Below, piece after piece: positions 53,488 through 63,520 of a stretch of 64,000 nucleotides of DNA. The stretch lies in NCBI RefSeq assembly GCF_019428685.1, contig NZ_CP080095.1:868001-932000 (forward strand). The letters are read 5' to 3'. The notes beneath the pieces were generated by a model. The model saw only the letters and a list, made by a program, of their open reading frames with translations. It had not been told where the DNA came from and searched no databases. Position 1 is the first letter of the stretch; every line of letters starts with the position of its first letter. The DNA comes from Paraburkholderia edwinii (lineage in GTDB: Bacteria > Pseudomonadota > Gammaproteobacteria > Burkholderiales > Burkholderiaceae). The position numbers were made by a program, and so were the translations under genes.

Positions 53488-53962
53488 CGTCCCTCGCGCC
53501 GCGTATGAGATTTTGATGGGGATGCCGCCGGCACGTGCCGCGGCATATTGGTTAGGAGTTTGACTGCCTGATGCAGAGCGTGCCGGGTGCCATAGGCGCC
53601 GCAGTGTTATCGATGCGGGCCCAAAAGCGGGCCCACCAAGATCAGAGGCACTTTGCGAACCCTTCAGTGGGATGGGCAAACTTCCCCTTACGAAAAGCCG
53701 CTCGCCTGGCTCATGCGAGCTCGGGCGGCTCGATCAAACGCTTGCCGGCGTCGGTATCCGACGTCGACTGGACTTGGCGCGCGATGCCACGGGGCAACGC
53801 GCGCCTTACCGTATTCATTAGCGTAAGCGCGTCGGATATGCGTACGCCGATGAATAGCCCGCTTCGTAGCGCGCGCCCTGAAAAGCGTCCGCGGGAAACG
53901 GGTTTTGATGACGAAGGGTGTTGTTTGATTTAACTCTCATCTGAAACCTGAAGGAGAAAACC
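53488..53962 (+). other. nrdB-histone spacer
   Basis: 475 bases with no supported gene. GGGCCC at 53617-53622 and 53629-53634 within the repeated word GCGGGCCC can form a short hairpin (loop AAAAGC), without a T tract. A 120-codon frame (53571-53933) resembles nothing I know. Confidence 0.45.
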
Positions 53963-54544
53963 ATGGCAATGGCCAAAAAGAAGCCTGCTGCAAAGAAAGC
54001 GGCAGTGAAGAAGGTTGCTGCGAAGAAGGCCGCTCCGGCGAAGAAGGCAGCTGCTAAGAAAGTCGCAGTGAAGAAGGTTGCTGCGAAGAAAGTAGCAGTG
54101 AAGAAGGTTGCCGCGAAGAAGGCGCCGGCGAAGAAGGCAGCAGCAAAGAAAGTCGCTGCAAAGAAAGTCGCAGTGAAGAAGGTCGCAGCGAAGAAGGTCG
54201 CAACGAAGAAGGCAGCACCGGCGAAGAAGACCGCAGCGAAGAAGGTTGCTGCGAAGAAGGCGCCGGCTAAGAAGGCCGCTGCGAAGAAGGTAGCGAAGAA
54301 GGCTGCTGCCAAAAAGGCGCCTGCGAAGAAGGCTGCCGCCAAGAAGGCTGCCCCTGCGAAGAAGGCTGCCGCGAAGAAGGCCGCTGCGCCTGCGAAGAAG
54401 GCTGCCCCTGCGAAGAAGGCTGTCGCCAAGAAGGCTGCCCCTGCTCCGGCTGCGCCCGCTGCATCGTCGGCTCCTGCTTCGACGGTCAAGACCGCGTTGA
54501 ATCCGGCTGCTGCATGGCCGTTTCCGACGGGCCCGCGTCCGTAA
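53963..54544 (+). CDS. histone H1-like DNA-binding protein (KKAAAKK repeats)
   Basis: 193 aa, almost wholly composed of Lys-Lys-Ala/Val/Pro repeats ([13 protein letters not shown] and variants) to about residue 165, then an Ala/Pro/Ser tail ending PFPTGPRP. This is the composition of bacterial H1-like/AlgP/HctB-type proteins, which bind DNA through charge and may affect nucleoid structure and gene expression. AAGGAG sits 6 bases before ATG 53963. The repeat number probably varies between strains. A terminator follows. Confidence 0.9.
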   Translation: MAMAKKKPAAKKAAVKKVAAKKAAPAKKAAAKKVAVKKVAAKKVAVKKVAAKKAPAKKAAAKKVAAKKVAVKKVAAKKVATKKAAPAKKTAAKKVAAKKAPAKKAAAKKVAKKAAAKKAPAKKAAAKKAAPAKKAAAKKAAAPAKKAAPAKKAVAKKAAPAPAAPAASSAPASTVKTALNPAAAWPFPTGPRP

Positions 54545-54621
54545 TAGCCGCAGTCAGGCTAGGCAGAGCAACAAGCTGTGAGAGCCGGCGCTGCGCGCGA
54601 CTAAGGCGTGTGCCGGTTCGG

Positions 54622-54639
54622 TTGAGTAGCGCTACTCAA
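54622..54639. repeat. perfect 18-bp palindrome
   Basis: TTGAGTAGC directly followed by its reverse complement GCTACTCAA, seven bases before the histone terminator stem. Operator-like symmetry without a loop. Confidence 0.8.
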
Positions 54640-54645
54640 TCCTCG

Positions 54646-54681
54646 ATCCCGTCTCCCAATGTGGGTGGCGGGATTTTTTTC
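54646..54681 (+). terminator. rho-independent terminator after histone gene
   Basis: ATCCCG...CCC (54646-54657) pairs with GGG...CGGGAT (54663-54674) with a 3-base internal mismatch, followed by TTTTTT. Confidence 0.8.
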
Positions 54682-54919
54682 GCGCAAAGAAAAGCAATGC
54701 ACAGGGAAGGGCAGGCGAGCGAGGTTGGCCGTCGACAGCGGCGTGCGCCGTCGTGGCCGGGGAAAGAAACGTTAGCGTCTATCTGACTGATGCACTGGCG
54801 TAGGCATGCTCAATGCGGATCACTGCGCGGCAGCGCGCGTTCAGTGCGGCGCTCTATGTGCCGTTCAGAGTGCCGCTGAGTGTGCCCGTCAATGCGCCCG
54901 TCAATGCGCCGGGCGCTCG

Positions 54920-55435
54920 TCAGTGCGTGACGCGCGTGACGCCGCCGCTCGATAGCAGCCGCACGCGTTCACCCGCGAGGAAGACCTCGCCGGTGTTCGT
55001 CTGCGTGATCGCGCGCATGTCGCCGTTGTCGAGGCGCACCGTGATCTCGACACCGTCGCGCGTGGCCGCGGCGTTCTCGACCGCATTGCCGGCTACTGCG
55101 CCCGCGAGACCGCCGATGATGCCCGTGACGATCGACCCGGTGCCGCCGCCGATCTGGCTGCCGGCGATGCCGCCGAGCGCGCCGCCGCCGAGAAAACCCA
55201 GGCCGGTCGGCTGACCGTTGTTCGAGCTGATCTTCACCGCGCGCACGCTATCGACGGTGGCCAACCGCACGGTTTCCTCGCGCTGCGCCTGCGACGCGGT
55301 GTAGACGTCGGCCGAGCTGCTGTTGTACGCGCACCCCGACATCGCAAGCGCGCCGCCGATTGCGCAAGCAATCGCCACGGCGGCGCCGCGCCGCTCTGCT
55401 GATCGATTATTCATCGAACGATTCATTGTTTTCAT
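54920..55435 (-). CDS. glycine-zipper (SlyB-like) outer-membrane lipoprotein
   Basis: 171 aa. A signal peptide ends in a lipobox with Cys35 (ALAMSGC). After a polar stretch, residues about 78-120 form a glycine-zipper 2TM segment (LGGGALGGIAGSQIGGGTGSIVTG...). A C-terminal beta-rich part (VEITVRLDNGDMRAITQ) follows. This is the SlyB/Pcp-type architecture, known for outer-membrane stress-related lipoproteins. The role here is inferred from the family only. Confidence 0.87.
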   Translation of the reverse strand: MKTMNRSMNNRSAERRGAAVAIACAIGGALAMSGCAYNSSSADVYTASQAQREETVRLATVDSVRAVKISSNNGQPTGLGFLGGGALGGIAGSQIGGGTGSIVTGIIGGLAGAVAGNAVENAAATRDGVEITVRLDNGDMRAITQTNTGEVFLAGERVRLLSSGGVTRVTH

Positions 55436-55501
55436 CTTTCACTCCCTTTGGGCCCCCGACAGGCCCCGAACTTCCTGACTGCGATACTGCGCCGAGTCAG
55501 T

Positions 55502-56443
55502 CTACGCGTCGAGTGCGTAGCCGAACGCCTGCTTGAATCGTTCGTTGATTTCCGCGCGCGACGGCGCGTAGTTTTGCGGCCCCTGGTGCTCGATCTTCAG
55601 CGCGCCCATCAGGCTGGCGAGGCGACCCGCAGTGGCCCAGCCGAGTTGTTTTTCGATGCCGTACAGGAGGCCGCCGCGGAATGCATCGCCGCAACCGGTC
55701 GGATCGAGCACGCGTTGCGCCTTGACCGCCGGAATTTCTTCGATGCCGCCTGCGTGATGGATCTGCGAGCCGTGCTCGCCGCGCGTAATGATCAGCGCAT
55801 CGACGCGGCTCGCGATCTCTTCGATCGACCAGCCGGTCTTGTTGCTCACCAGTTTGGCTTCGTAATCGTTGACCGCAACGTAAGTGGCAAGTTCAATCAT
55901 GCGCCGCAGCGACGCACCGTCGAAGAGCGGCAGGCCCTGGCCCGGATCGAAGATGAACGGCACCTTGGCGGCGGCGAACTGTTCGGAATGCTGGATCATT
56001 CCGTCGAAGCCGTCCGGCGCGACGATGCCGAGCGTCACGCCCTTCGCTTCGTCCGCGCGGTTCAGGTGCGACTGCATCATCGCGCCCGGGTGGAACGCGG
56101 TGATCTGGTTGTTCTCGAGGTCGGTCGTGATCATCGCCTGCGCCGAGTACGTGTCGGGCAGCACGCGCACGTGCGCCTTCGCGAGGCCGAGCTGATCGAG
56201 GCGATCGATATAGAGCTGCGCGTCGACGGCGCCGAGCGTCGCCATGATGTGCGCGTCGCCACCGAGCAGATGCAGCGCGTAGGCGATGTTGCCCGCGCAG
56301 CCGCCGAACTCGCGGCGCATCGTCGGCACGAGGAAGCTGACGTTCAGGATGTGGACCTGTTCCGGCAGGATGTGCTCCCGGAACCGGCCTTCGAAGGTCA
56401 TGATGTTGTCGTAGGCGAGCGAACCGCAAATCAACGTAGCCAA
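55502..56443 (-). CDS. PfkB family carbohydrate/nucleoside kinase
   Basis: 313 aa ribokinase-like fold. GGCAGNIAYALHLLGG (48-62) is the first PfkB signature; DPTGCGDAFRGG (247-258) is the second, with the anion hole and catalytic Asp253. Similar proteins in betaproteobacteria are annotated as adenosine kinase-like; substrate cannot be settled from sequence. It is on the same strand as tpx, 183 bases downstream of it. Confidence 0.88.
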   Translation of the reverse strand: MATLICGSLAYDNIMTFEGRFREHILPEQVHILNVSFLVPTMRREFGGCAGNIAYALHLLGGDAHIMATLGAVDAQLYIDRLDQLGLAKAHVRVLPDTYSAQAMITTDLENNQITAFHPGAMMQSHLNRADEAKGVTLGIVAPDGFDGMIQHSEQFAAAKVPFIFDPGQGLPLFDGASLRRMIELATYVAVNDYEAKLVSNKTGWSIEEIASRVDALIITRGEHGSQIHHAGGIEEIPAVKAQRVLDPTGCGDAFRGGLLYGIEKQLGWATAGRLASLMGALKIEHQGPQNYAPSRAEINERFKQAFGYALDA

Positions 56444-56626
56444 GGCGAGCGTCCTGTAACAGTCAAAAGAACGAAATGTGCAGAAAGGTGAAAACCGGTA
56501 TGTCGATACGACAGCGCCGCGCGTTCGTGGTCGTCGAGACCCGAAGCGCGGCGCAAGCGCATGCGCGCGAATAAGGCGGAGAGCGCGCGGCGCGTGAAGA
56601 TTACGTCAGCAACTTACTCGCGCACC

Positions 56627-57127
56627 TTATTTCAGTGCATTGAGCGCGGCGTCATAGTTCGGCTCGGTCTTGATTTCGCTGACGAGCTCCGCGTGCACGA
56701 CCTTGTCGTTTTCGTCGATCACGACAACCGCGCGCGCGGTGAGGCCGGTCAGCGGGCCGCTCGTGATGTCGACGCCGTAGGCGCGCGCGAACTCATGGCC
56801 GCGGAAGGTCGACGCGGTGGTGACATTGGCGAGGCCTTCCGTCGTGCAAAAGCGCGATGCGGCGAACGGCAGATCGCCCGACACGACGATCACCGCGGTG
56901 TTCGCAAGCTTGCCGGCCGCTTCGTTGAACTTGCGCGTCGAGGTGGCGCAGGTCGGCGTATCGAGGCTCGGCACGATATTGAGCACCTTGCGCTTGCCAT
57001 GGAACTCGGCGAGCGTGACCGACTTGAGGTCGCGACCGACGAGCGTGAACGCCGGCGCCTGTTGGCCGACGGACGGGAACGTACCGGATACGTCGATCGG
57101 GTTGCCGCCCAGCGTAACTTGACTCAT
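56627..57127 (-). CDS. tpx: thiol peroxidase Tpx (atypical 2-Cys peroxiredoxin)
   Basis: 166 aa periplasmic/cytoplasmic peroxidase reducing alkyl hydroperoxides via thioredoxin. Peroxidatic Cys60 in [14 protein letters not shown] and resolving Cys94 in SRFCTTEGL match the Tpx pair in spacing (34 residues). [18 protein letters not shown] is the typical N-terminus. Second peroxiredoxin in the window, of a different class from the one at 18021. Confidence 0.96.
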   Translation of the reverse strand: MSQVTLGGNPIDVSGTFPSVGQQAPAFTLVGRDLKSVTLAEFHGKRKVLNIVPSLDTPTCATSTRKFNEAAGKLANTAVIVVSGDLPFAASRFCTTEGLANVTTASTFRGHEFARAYGVDITSGPLTGLTARAVVVIDENDKVVHAELVSEIKTEPNYDAALNALK

Positions 57128-57206
57128 GTTGTGCTCCGAAGATTGATTGGACTAGCGATGGTTGGAAACGCGCGGCGGCCGGGTGCGGTCGCGCGCGTGA
57201 GGTCGG

Positions 57207-58709
57207 TCATGGATAAAAAATCTGCACGCGGAAATTGGTGGCCGTCGCGCTGCCGGTGTCGAGCCGCACGAACATCGTTTCGGTCGTGCGCGGCGCGAGG
57301 CCCGCGGAGATCTGCGTGCCCGGCTTCACATAGTCCTGCGGCCATAGCACGCGGCGCACCGCGATGTTGTTGTGTTCGTCGAGCAGCGTCAGTTCGACGG
57401 CCGGGTAGGCGAGCGGCACGTTGAAGCGATTGTGCAGCGGCATGCGCAGTTCGAGCTTGTGCGGGCCGTCCACCTGGCGCAGATCCGACGGTTCGACCTG
57501 CAAGCCGTCGATATCGCGCGGCGGCGTGAACGTGCAGCCGAGGTGCTCGCAGACCTGCGCGAACAGCATCCGCGAACCCGGCGCATAGACCATCACCGTT
57601 TCGCGCTGCCACCAGGCGAGCTGCGCAATCAGCACAACAAACAGCACGAGCGCAACGAGAATGCCGACGATGCGCAAGCCGAGGCGCCGCGGTTCGGACG
57701 CGCGCTTTTCGCGCACGACGGCGAATGCGTTGTCGTCGTCGCCGGGCGCGGCGGCGAACGGCGACGCGGCGGCCGGCCCTGCTGCGGCCGCGGCCGCCGG
57801 GCCGGGTCCGAAGTGTGGCTCGTTATCGGAGATATTCGGCGGGATACGCGTGCGATCTTCATCGGGCTCAAGCGCGGGTTCAAGTGCGGGCTCGGGGCGC
57901 GCCTCTTCTTCGCGACGGCGCCACACGTGCGGCGGCGGCACCGCGGGATCGCGCGGCGCTTCGGGCTCAGGCTGTGCGGCCAGATGCGGAACAACGGGCT
58001 CGGGTGGCGTTCTGAACGCAGGCTCGATCGGACGCGCGGTCGCGTTCTCGAGGTGCAGATCCTGCCCCTCGGTGAATTCGAGCTTGAGCTTGGGCTGCGC
58101 GGAGCGCGGGATCGTGACCGGGTTGTACGGAATCGTCGCGGCGTTATGGCGGATGCGGCGATCGACCGAGGCGTCCGGCGCGGGCGCCCATGGATTCCAT
58201 GTTTCCGCGCGGAAATCGGGCGAATTGGGATCGTCGCTTGAGCCCGGCGCGTGCGCTTCGGGCGATGCCGACTCGAAAGGTGCATGGGGTGCCGCAGGGG
58301 CCTCGGGCGCAGCAGGGAAGCTCGCGGCGGCTGCCGCCGTTGCCGTAGCAGCCGGCGGAGGCACCGGCTCGGCACGTTCCGCAGCGGACGCATTAGAGAC
58401 AGTGGAAGCAGCGGATGCGGTAGACGCAGCGGGCGACGCAGATGCAGAAGCGCCCGTCACAGCCGCCGCACCCAATCCTTCACCGCCGCTCACACGCGGC
58501 TCCTGCGCGATCAGCCGTGCAACTTCGTCGGCCGTGACCGGCGTCGCGCTGCGAAAATCGCCGCCGTCGGCGAGATCGAACAGACTGCTCGACGCATCGA
58601 ATACTTCGCGGCAATGTCCGCAGCGCACGAGACCGCGGCGCAGGGCGAGCTGCGCGGGTTGAAGGCGGAAGACTGTTTCGCAGAAGGGACAGCGCGTCGC
58701 AAGAGCCAT
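57207..58709 (-). CDS. zinc-ribbon (MJ0042-type) membrane protein with DUF3426 domain
   Basis: 500 aa. A four-Cys zinc ribbon is at the N-terminus (Cys7, Cys10, Cys30, Cys33: RCPFCETVFRL...RCGHC). About 250 residues of Ala/Pro/Glu-rich linker follow. One membrane segment (about 343-366) leads to a C-terminal DUF3426 domain. The layout suggests a cytoplasmic zinc domain and a periplasmic DUF3426 domain. Function unknown; the position after prmA is common in betaproteobacteria. Confidence 0.88.
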   Translation of the reverse strand: MALATRCPFCETVFRLQPAQLALRRGLVRCGHCREVFDASSSLFDLADGGDFRSATPVTADEVARLIAQEPRVSGGEGLGAAAVTGASASASPAASTASAASTVSNASAAERAEPVPPPAATATAAAAASFPAAPEAPAAPHAPFESASPEAHAPGSSDDPNSPDFRAETWNPWAPAPDASVDRRIRHNAATIPYNPVTIPRSAQPKLKLEFTEGQDLHLENATARPIEPAFRTPPEPVVPHLAAQPEPEAPRDPAVPPPHVWRRREEEARPEPALEPALEPDEDRTRIPPNISDNEPHFGPGPAAAAAAGPAAASPFAAAPGDDDNAFAVVREKRASEPRRLGLRIVGILVALVLFVVLIAQLAWWQRETVMVYAPGSRMLFAQVCEHLGCTFTPPRDIDGLQVEPSDLRQVDGPHKLELRMPLHNRFNVPLAYPAVELTLLDEHNNIAVRRVLWPQDYVKPGTQISAGLAPRTTETMFVRLDTGSATATNFRVQIFYP

Positions 58710-58757
58710 ATTGAACCGGGAGCCGCGCGGGGCTGTGAGTGGAAAATATGCCCTATT

Positions 58758-59660
58758 CTAATGACTTTCGCGGCGGGTTCCGGCAAGGCACACCCAGCCG
58801 TCATGTTCGCGCCAAACCGAAATGTCGATCCAGGGCGCGTAAGCGCCTGCCACTTCGAGTGCCTGACGCGCGAGAATGCCCGACAGCGCGAGGCGTCCGC
58901 CCGGTTTCACCTTCGACGCGAGCATCGACGCCATCAGTTTGAGCGGGTTCGACAGAATATTCGCGACGACGATATCGAACTCGCCGGCAGGGCAATCGGC
59001 CGGCAATCCGTAGGTGACCTCTGCATGATTGCGCTCGCTGTTGTAGCGCGCGGAATCGACCGCTTGCGGGTCGATATCGATGCCGACCACTGGGTTCGCG
59101 CCGCACTTCTTCGCGAGAATCGCGAGAATGCCGGAGCCGCAGCCGTAGTCGAGCAGCGACTGACCGGGCGTCACCGTTTCTTCGAGCCATTCCATGCAAA
59201 GCCGCGTGGTCGGATGGCTACCGGTGCCGAACGCGAGGCCCGGATCGAGCTCGAGCACGAGCGCGTCCGGATCGGGTGCGTCATGCCACGACGGCACGAC
59301 CCAGATCCGCTTGCCGATATGAATCGGGTCGAACTGCGATTGCGTGAGCCGCACCCAGTCCTGTTCTTCGACGTCGCGAACCGTAAACGGCGGCGTCGGC
59401 GCGAGGCCGAGTTCATTGGCTGCGGCCGCGAGCAGCACGCCAGGCTCGTGTTCGGCCGCGAGCAGCGCGACCACGCGCGAGTGCTGCCACGCGGTGCGCT
59501 CGGGCGTGAGCCCCGGTTCGCCGAACAGCGGCTGCTCGGCGGGCGTATCGGCGTCCGCGTCTTCGACAGAGACGGACAGCGCGCCCAACTCGAGCAGCGC
59601 GTCGGACAGGCTTTCCGCGTGCTCGCGCGCGAGTTCGACGACCAGTTCCCGATAGCTCAT
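58758..59660 (-). CDS. prmA: ribosomal protein L11 methyltransferase PrmA
   Basis: 300 aa from ATG 59660 ([16 protein letters not shown]). The N-terminal substrate-recognition domain is followed by the SAM-binding motif [17 protein letters not shown] and [17 protein letters not shown], then [10 protein letters not shown], the catalytic NPxx-like motif. Trimethylates L11. The start lies five bases after the accC stop, so the genes are coupled. An open extension upstream (31 Arg/Ser-rich codons) lies inside accC and is excluded. Confidence 0.95.
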   Translation of the reverse strand: MSYRELVVELAREHAESLSDALLELGALSVSVEDADADTPAEQPLFGEPGLTPERTAWQHSRVVALLAAEHEPGVLLAAAANELGLAPTPPFTVRDVEEQDWVRLTQSQFDPIHIGKRIWVVPSWHDAPDPDALVLELDPGLAFGTGSHPTTRLCMEWLEETVTPGQSLLDYGCGSGILAILAKKCGANPVVGIDIDPQAVDSARYNSERNHAEVTYGLPADCPAGEFDIVVANILSNPLKLMASMLASKVKPGGRLALSGILARQALEVAGAYAPWIDISVWREHDGWVCLAGTRRESH

Positions 59661-59664
59661 CGGC

Positions 59665-61032
59665 TTATGCTTCTTCCGGCGCGACCTGCTGCTTTGCGGC
59701 GAGCCGGTTTTCGAGGTAATGAATGCTCGTGCCGCCCTCGACGAACTTCGCATCGAGCATCAGTTCGCGGTGCAACGGAATGTTGGTCTGAATGCCTTCG
59801 ACCACCATCTCGGAGAGCGCGATGCGCATCCGCTTGATCGCCTGCTCGCGCGTCGCGCCGTAGGCGATCAGCTTGCCGATCATCGAATCGTAGTTCGGCG
59901 GCACGAAGTAGCCGTTGTACGCATGCGAATCGACGCGGATACCGGGGCCGCCCGGCATATGCCACGACGTGAGCCGACCCGGCGACGGGATGAACTTGAA
60001 CGGGTCTTCGGCGTTGATCCGGCATTCGATCGCGTGGCCGCGGAACTGAATGTCGCGCTGGCGGAACGCGAGCTTTTCGCCGGCCGCGATGCGGATCTGC
60101 TCCTGCACGATGTCGATGCCGGTAATCAGTTCAGTGACCGGATGCTCGACCTGCACGCGCGTGTTCATCTCGATGAAGTAGAACTCGCCGTTCTCGTAGA
60201 GGAACTCGAACGTGCCCGCGCCTAGATAGCCCATCTTCTTGCACGCGTCCGCGCAGCGGTCGCCGATGCGATCAATCAGCCGCCGCGCGATACCGGGCGC
60301 CGGCGCTTCCTCGATCACCTTCTGGTGGCGGCGCTGCATCGAGCAGTCGCGTTCGCCGAGCCAGATCGCGTTCTTGTACGAATCCGCGAGCACCTGAATT
60401 TCGATGTGGCGCGGGTTCTCGAGGAACTTCTCCATATAGACCTGCGGGTTGCCGAACGCGCGGCCCGCTTCTTCACGCGTCATATTGACCGCGTTGACGA
60501 GCGCAGCCTCGGTGTGCACGACGCGCATCCCTCGTCCGCCGCCGCCGCCCGCTGCCTTGATGATGACCGGATAGCCGACCGAGCGCGCCATCTTGACGAT
60601 CTCTTTCGGGTCGTCGGGCAGCGCGCCCTCGGAACCGGGCACGCAGGGCACGCCGGTCTTGATCATCGTCTGCTTGGCCGAGACCTTGTCGCCCATCAGG
60701 CGGATCGTCTCGGGGCGCGGGCCGATAAAGACGAAGCCCGACTGCTCGACGCGCTCGGCGAAGTCCGCGTTTTCGGACAGGAAGCCGTAGCCGGGGTGAA
60801 TCGCTTCGGCGTCGGTCACTTCGGCCGCGCTGATCAGCGCCGGCATATTCAGATAGCTGAGGTTCGACGGCGCCGGGCCGATACAGACCGCCTCGTCCGC
60901 GAGCTTCACGTACTTGGCTTCCTTATCGGCTTCCGAATAGACGACGACTGTCTTGACACCCAGCTCGCGGCACGCGCGCTGCACGCGGAGCGCGATCTCG
61001 CCGCGATTGGCAATGAGGATTTTTTCAAACAT
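59665..61032 (-). CDS. accC: acetyl-CoA carboxylase, biotin carboxylase subunit AccC
   Basis: 455 aa ATP-grasp enzyme that carboxylates biotin on Acc[18 protein letters not shown] starts the biotin carboxylase N-domain; [14 protein letters not shown] is the ATP-binding glycine loop; [16 protein letters not shown] and [14 protein letters not shown] are family signatures. It starts 19 bases after the accB stop, in the conserved order accB-accC-prmA. Confidence 0.97.
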   Translation of the reverse strand: MFEKILIANRGEIALRVQRACRELGVKTVVVYSEADKEAKYVKLADEAVCIGPAPSNLSYLNMPALISAAEVTDAEAIHPGYGFLSENADFAERVEQSGFVFIGPRPETIRLMGDKVSAKQTMIKTGVPCVPGSEGALPDDPKEIVKMARSVGYPVIIKAAGGGGGRGMRVVHTEAALVNAVNMTREEAGRAFGNPQVYMEKFLENPRHIEIQVLADSYKNAIWLGERDCSMQRRHQKVIEEAPAPGIARRLIDRIGDRCADACKKMGYLGAGTFEFLYENGEFYFIEMNTRVQVEHPVTELITGIDIVQEQIRIAAGEKLAFRQRDIQFRGHAIECRINAEDPFKFIPSPGRLTSWHMPGGPGIRVDSHAYNGYFVPPNYDSMIGKLIAYGATREQAIKRMRIALSEMVVEGIQTNIPLHRELMLDAKFVEGGTSIHYLENRLAAKQQVAPEEA

Positions 61033-61051
61033 AGCGGATATTCGACTCGCG

Positions 61052-61525
61052 TCAGCCGATCACGAAGAGCGGCTGGCCGTATTCGACGGCCTGCCCGTTT
61101 TCGACGAGGATTTCCTTGATCACGCCGGCGAGATCGGATTCGATCTCGTTCAGAAGCTTCATTGCTTCGATGATGCAGATGGTCTGGCCTTCCTTGACCG
61201 TGTCGCCGACCTGCACGAACGGATCGGCGCCCGGCGACGGTGCGCGATAGAACGTGCCCACCATCGGCGAGGTCACGACATGCCCTTGCGGCGCCGCGGC
61301 AACGGGCGCCGACGGCGCGGCGGCCGCACCCTCGGCCACGCCCGCCGGATGAACGGGCGCGCCCACCGGAATCTGCGGCGCGTATTGGGCGGCAGGCGAC
61401 TGCACGTAAACCGGCGGCGCATTCTTGACGATGCGCACCTTGCCTTCGCCCTCCGTGACTTCCAGCTCCGAAATACCGGATTCGGAGACGAGGTCGATCA
61501 GAGTCTTCAGTTTACGTAAATCCAT
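61052..61525 (-). CDS. accB: acetyl-CoA carboxylase, biotin carboxyl carrier protein AccB
   Basis: 157 aa. [23 protein letters not shown] is the N-terminal domain, an Ala/Pro linker covers about residues 38-80, and the biotinyl domain ends with Lys123 in [10 protein letters not shown] as the biotin site. ATG 61525 is chosen because AAAGGGG lies 7 bases upstream; ATG 61531 sits too close to that ribosome site. First step of fatty acid synthesis. Confidence 0.96.
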   Translation of the reverse strand: MDLRKLKTLIDLVSESGISELEVTEGEGKVRIVKNAPPVYVQSPAAQYAPQIPVGAPVHPAGVAEGAAAAPSAPVAAAPQGHVVTSPMVGTFYRAPSPGADPFVQVGDTVKEGQTICIIEAMKLLNEIESDLAGVIKEILVENGQAVEYGQPLFVIG

Positions 61526-61595
61526 GGGCATACCCCTTTCAATGCGTAGGTGCGCCGGCGCTCCCGCGAGCCAGCGCTCAATTCGTGTTCTGGGT

Positions 61596-62099
61596 TCAGG
61601 CGCGCGTCGTACCGGTGGCCGCCTGGGCGTTTGCCGGGGCTGATCCCTGAGCTGATCCCTGAGCAGACAAGCGGTCGAGCGCGAACTCGAGTGCGTACAG
61701 ATAGCCTTTCCAGCCGAGACCGCAGATAACCCCCTCGGCAAGATCGGAGAAATACGAATGGTGCCGGAACGATTCGCGGCGATGCACGTTCGACAGGTGA
61801 ATCTCGACGAACGGGATGCCAACGCCTGCCAACGCGTCCCGAATCGCGACGCTGGTATGAGTGTACGCAGCGGGGTTGATCAGGATGAAATCGGTCTTCT
61901 CGTTCCGCGCGGAATGGATGCGATCAATGAGCGCGCCTTCATGATTGCTCTGAAACGACGCGAATTCGACGCCGGCGTCCGCCGCGCGGTCCGCCAGCGC
62001 CTGGTCGATCTGCGGCAAGGTCACGCGGCCATAAACCTCGGGTTCCCGGGTGCCGAGAAGGTTGAGGTTGGGGCCGTGCAGAACCAGCAGTCGCGTCAT
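61596..62099 (-). CDS. aroQ: type II 3-dehydroquinate dehydratase AroQ
   Basis: 167 aa shikimate-pathway enzyme. [20 protein letters not shown] holds the active-site Arg18 and Tyr23; [28 protein letters not shown] and [17 protein letters not shown] (catalytic His) are typical. An Ala/Gln/Ser tail of about 20 residues is added. It precedes accB-accC-prmA on the same strand, the usual order. Confidence 0.96.
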   Translation of the reverse strand: MTRLLVLHGPNLNLLGTREPEVYGRVTLPQIDQALADRAADAGVEFASFQSNHEGALIDRIHSARNEKTDFILINPAAYTHTSVAIRDALAGVGIPFVEIHLSNVHRRESFRHHSYFSDLAEGVICGLGWKGYLYALEFALDRLSAQGSAQGSAPANAQAATGTTRA

Positions 62100-62294
62100 G
62101 GTCGCTTCTATTTCCGTGGAATTCGCGGCACTTTAGCGCTGTTTAGAGAAATTTGTCTAGTTTCTCGAACGCCCGGACGGATGCCGTCGCAGCAGCCGGA
62201 AGCACATAGGAGCACAACTTCTCTCAATTTCAGTCGATTGGTGCATAAATCGCACGGTTCCGACCTCAATTAAACGTCGACAAATTGTCCTGCG

Positions 62295-62852
62295 TCAGAG
62301 CGCGTCGAGCGTGGCTTTCAGCTCATTTGGCTGAATCTGGCCCAATTTTGTCGACCGAACGACACCTTTTGCGTCAATCACGACCGTGTAAGGCAACGCG
62401 CCCGCGTTGTTGCCGAATGCGCGCGCGAGGTCGGCGCCGCCGAAGCCGATCACGTAGATCGGATAGTCAACATGCACCTTCTGTAGAAACGCTTTGACGT
62501 TTTTGTCGGAGTCCACGCCGAGGCCGACGAACTCGACGCCTTTTTTCGCGTATTCGCGATGCAGCTGGCTCAACGAGGGCATTTCCTCGACGCACGGTCC
62601 GCACCACGACGCCCAGAAGTTGATGACGACCGGGTGGCCTTTGAACAGGCTCAACGACTGCGGTTTGCCGTCCGCGTTCGTAACCGCCGCCGACCAGAGC
62701 TGGTCGACGGGGCTCGCCGGCGGGGCGGCGGGCGTTGCCGCGTGCGCGACCTCGGTCAGCGATTGACCGAATATCCAGTGACTGGCCGCCGCGCCCCCCG
62801 CGGCCGCGACGACCGCGACTGCAACTGCCGCCAGAATCCGCTTCGTGTTCAT
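62295..62852 (-). CDS. TlpA/ResA-like membrane-anchored thioredoxin
   Basis: 185 aa from ATG 62852. A signal anchor covers residues 5-25. Then a thioredoxin fold with FWASWCGPCVEEMP, active-site Cys84 and Cys87, and GALPYTVVIDAKG with the cis-proline. Such proteins reduce periplasmic disulphides in cytochrome c assembly or related pathways. A TTG at 62867 is a possible but less likely start. It begins 11 bases after the stop of the neighbouring hypothetical gene. Confidence 0.88.
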   Translation of the reverse strand: MNTKRILAAVAVAVVAAAGGAAASHWIFGQSLTEVAHAATPAAPPASPVDQLWSAAVTNADGKPQSLSLFKGHPVVINFWASWCGPCVEEMPSLSQLHREYAKKGVEFVGLGVDSDKNVKAFLQKVHVDYPIYVIGFGGADLARAFGNNAGALPYTVVIDAKGVVRSTKLGQIQPNELKATLDAL

Positions 62853-62863
62853 CTTTGGTCTGT

Positions 62864-63520
62864 TCAATTAGTAGAGGAGGCGGCGTCGCTTTCGGCGAGC
62901 AACGCCTGGACCGCCTGGACGCCCGCGCGTGCGGTCCGGCCGCGCGCATCGGCGCGCACCGCGCCGCGCAGGTCGTCGGTGCCGTAGAGCGCGACGTGGA
63001 TGCCGACCGGCTCCGCGTCGCGTCCCGCCGCCCCGCTGGGACGCCACAGGAAGCTCAGCGTCTCGACATAGCCGCGTCCGGCGAAATGCCGGGTTTCCGA
63101 AACGTCGTACTGCACGTTCTCATTCAGCAGATAAATCGCGACTTCTTTCGGGTTGTCGCAAAACGCCTGCAGGTGAATATCCGAGTGCTCGCCCGCCGTG
63201 CCGCCGAGCACCGCGCCGGTCAGATACGGGTTGAACGGGGCGAGGCGCAACATCCAGTCGAGCGCGATTTCGCGGAGGCGGCGCAGCACCGCGGGCTGCG
63301 TGTCGCCCTGAAACAGCGACTGATACTCGCGGATTTCTTCTTCGATCTGGTCGTTATCAGGCAGCCAATCGCCGGAAACGCGCGTCTCCCCGACGACTTG
63401 CCGCGCTGCTTTACGCTTGGCCGTCGAATAGTCGAGACCGTCTTCCGCGATCATCCTCGCGGCGGCGATGGCGATTTCCTCGCGCACGCGCGTCGGGTCG
63501 AAATGTAGTTTGCGGACCAT
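62864..63520 (-). CDS. conserved hypothetical protein, not recognised
   Basis: 218 aa, a complete frame with normal codon use, starting MVRKLHFDPTRVREEIAI. I do not recognise the family with certainty. Residues 1-90 look helical and charged (AKRKAARQVVG, IEEEIREYQSLF). A central stretch LGGTAGEHSDIHLQAF followed by KEVAIYLL resembles a nucleotidyltransferase-type G-G-x(n)-D-x-[DEH] motif, but this is weak. No signal peptide or membrane segment. It is divergent from mpl and overlaps into the tlpA-like gene, with which it is likely cotranscribed. Confidence 0.75.
   Translation of the reverse strand: MVRKLHFDPTRVREEIAIAAARMIAEDGLDYSTAKRKAARQVVGETRVSGDWLPDNDQIEEEIREYQSLFQGDTQPAVLRRLREIALDWMLRLAPFNPYLTGAVLGGTAGEHSDIHLQAFCDNPKEVAIYLLNENVQYDVSETRHFAGRGYVETLSFLWRPSGAAGRDAEPVGIHVALYGTDDLRGAVRADARGRTARAGVQAVQALLAESDAASSTN

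Larger units (their letters stand above)
54545..54919 (+). other. spacer after histone gene
   Basis: 375 bases with no gene. It contains the 18-bp palindrome and terminator (separate entries) and a 12-bp tandem repeat CCCGTCAATGCG at 54885 and 54897. Confidence 0.5.

Noticed and set aside
53615..53634. GCGGGCCC repeat hairpin as nrdB terminator
   Set aside because: Six-bp stem with no T tract and 130 bases beyond the stop; insufficient for a terminator call.
53571..53933. 120-codon frame before the histone gene
   Set aside because: No similarity to any family I know and no ribosome site; the opposite strand is also open, as is common here.
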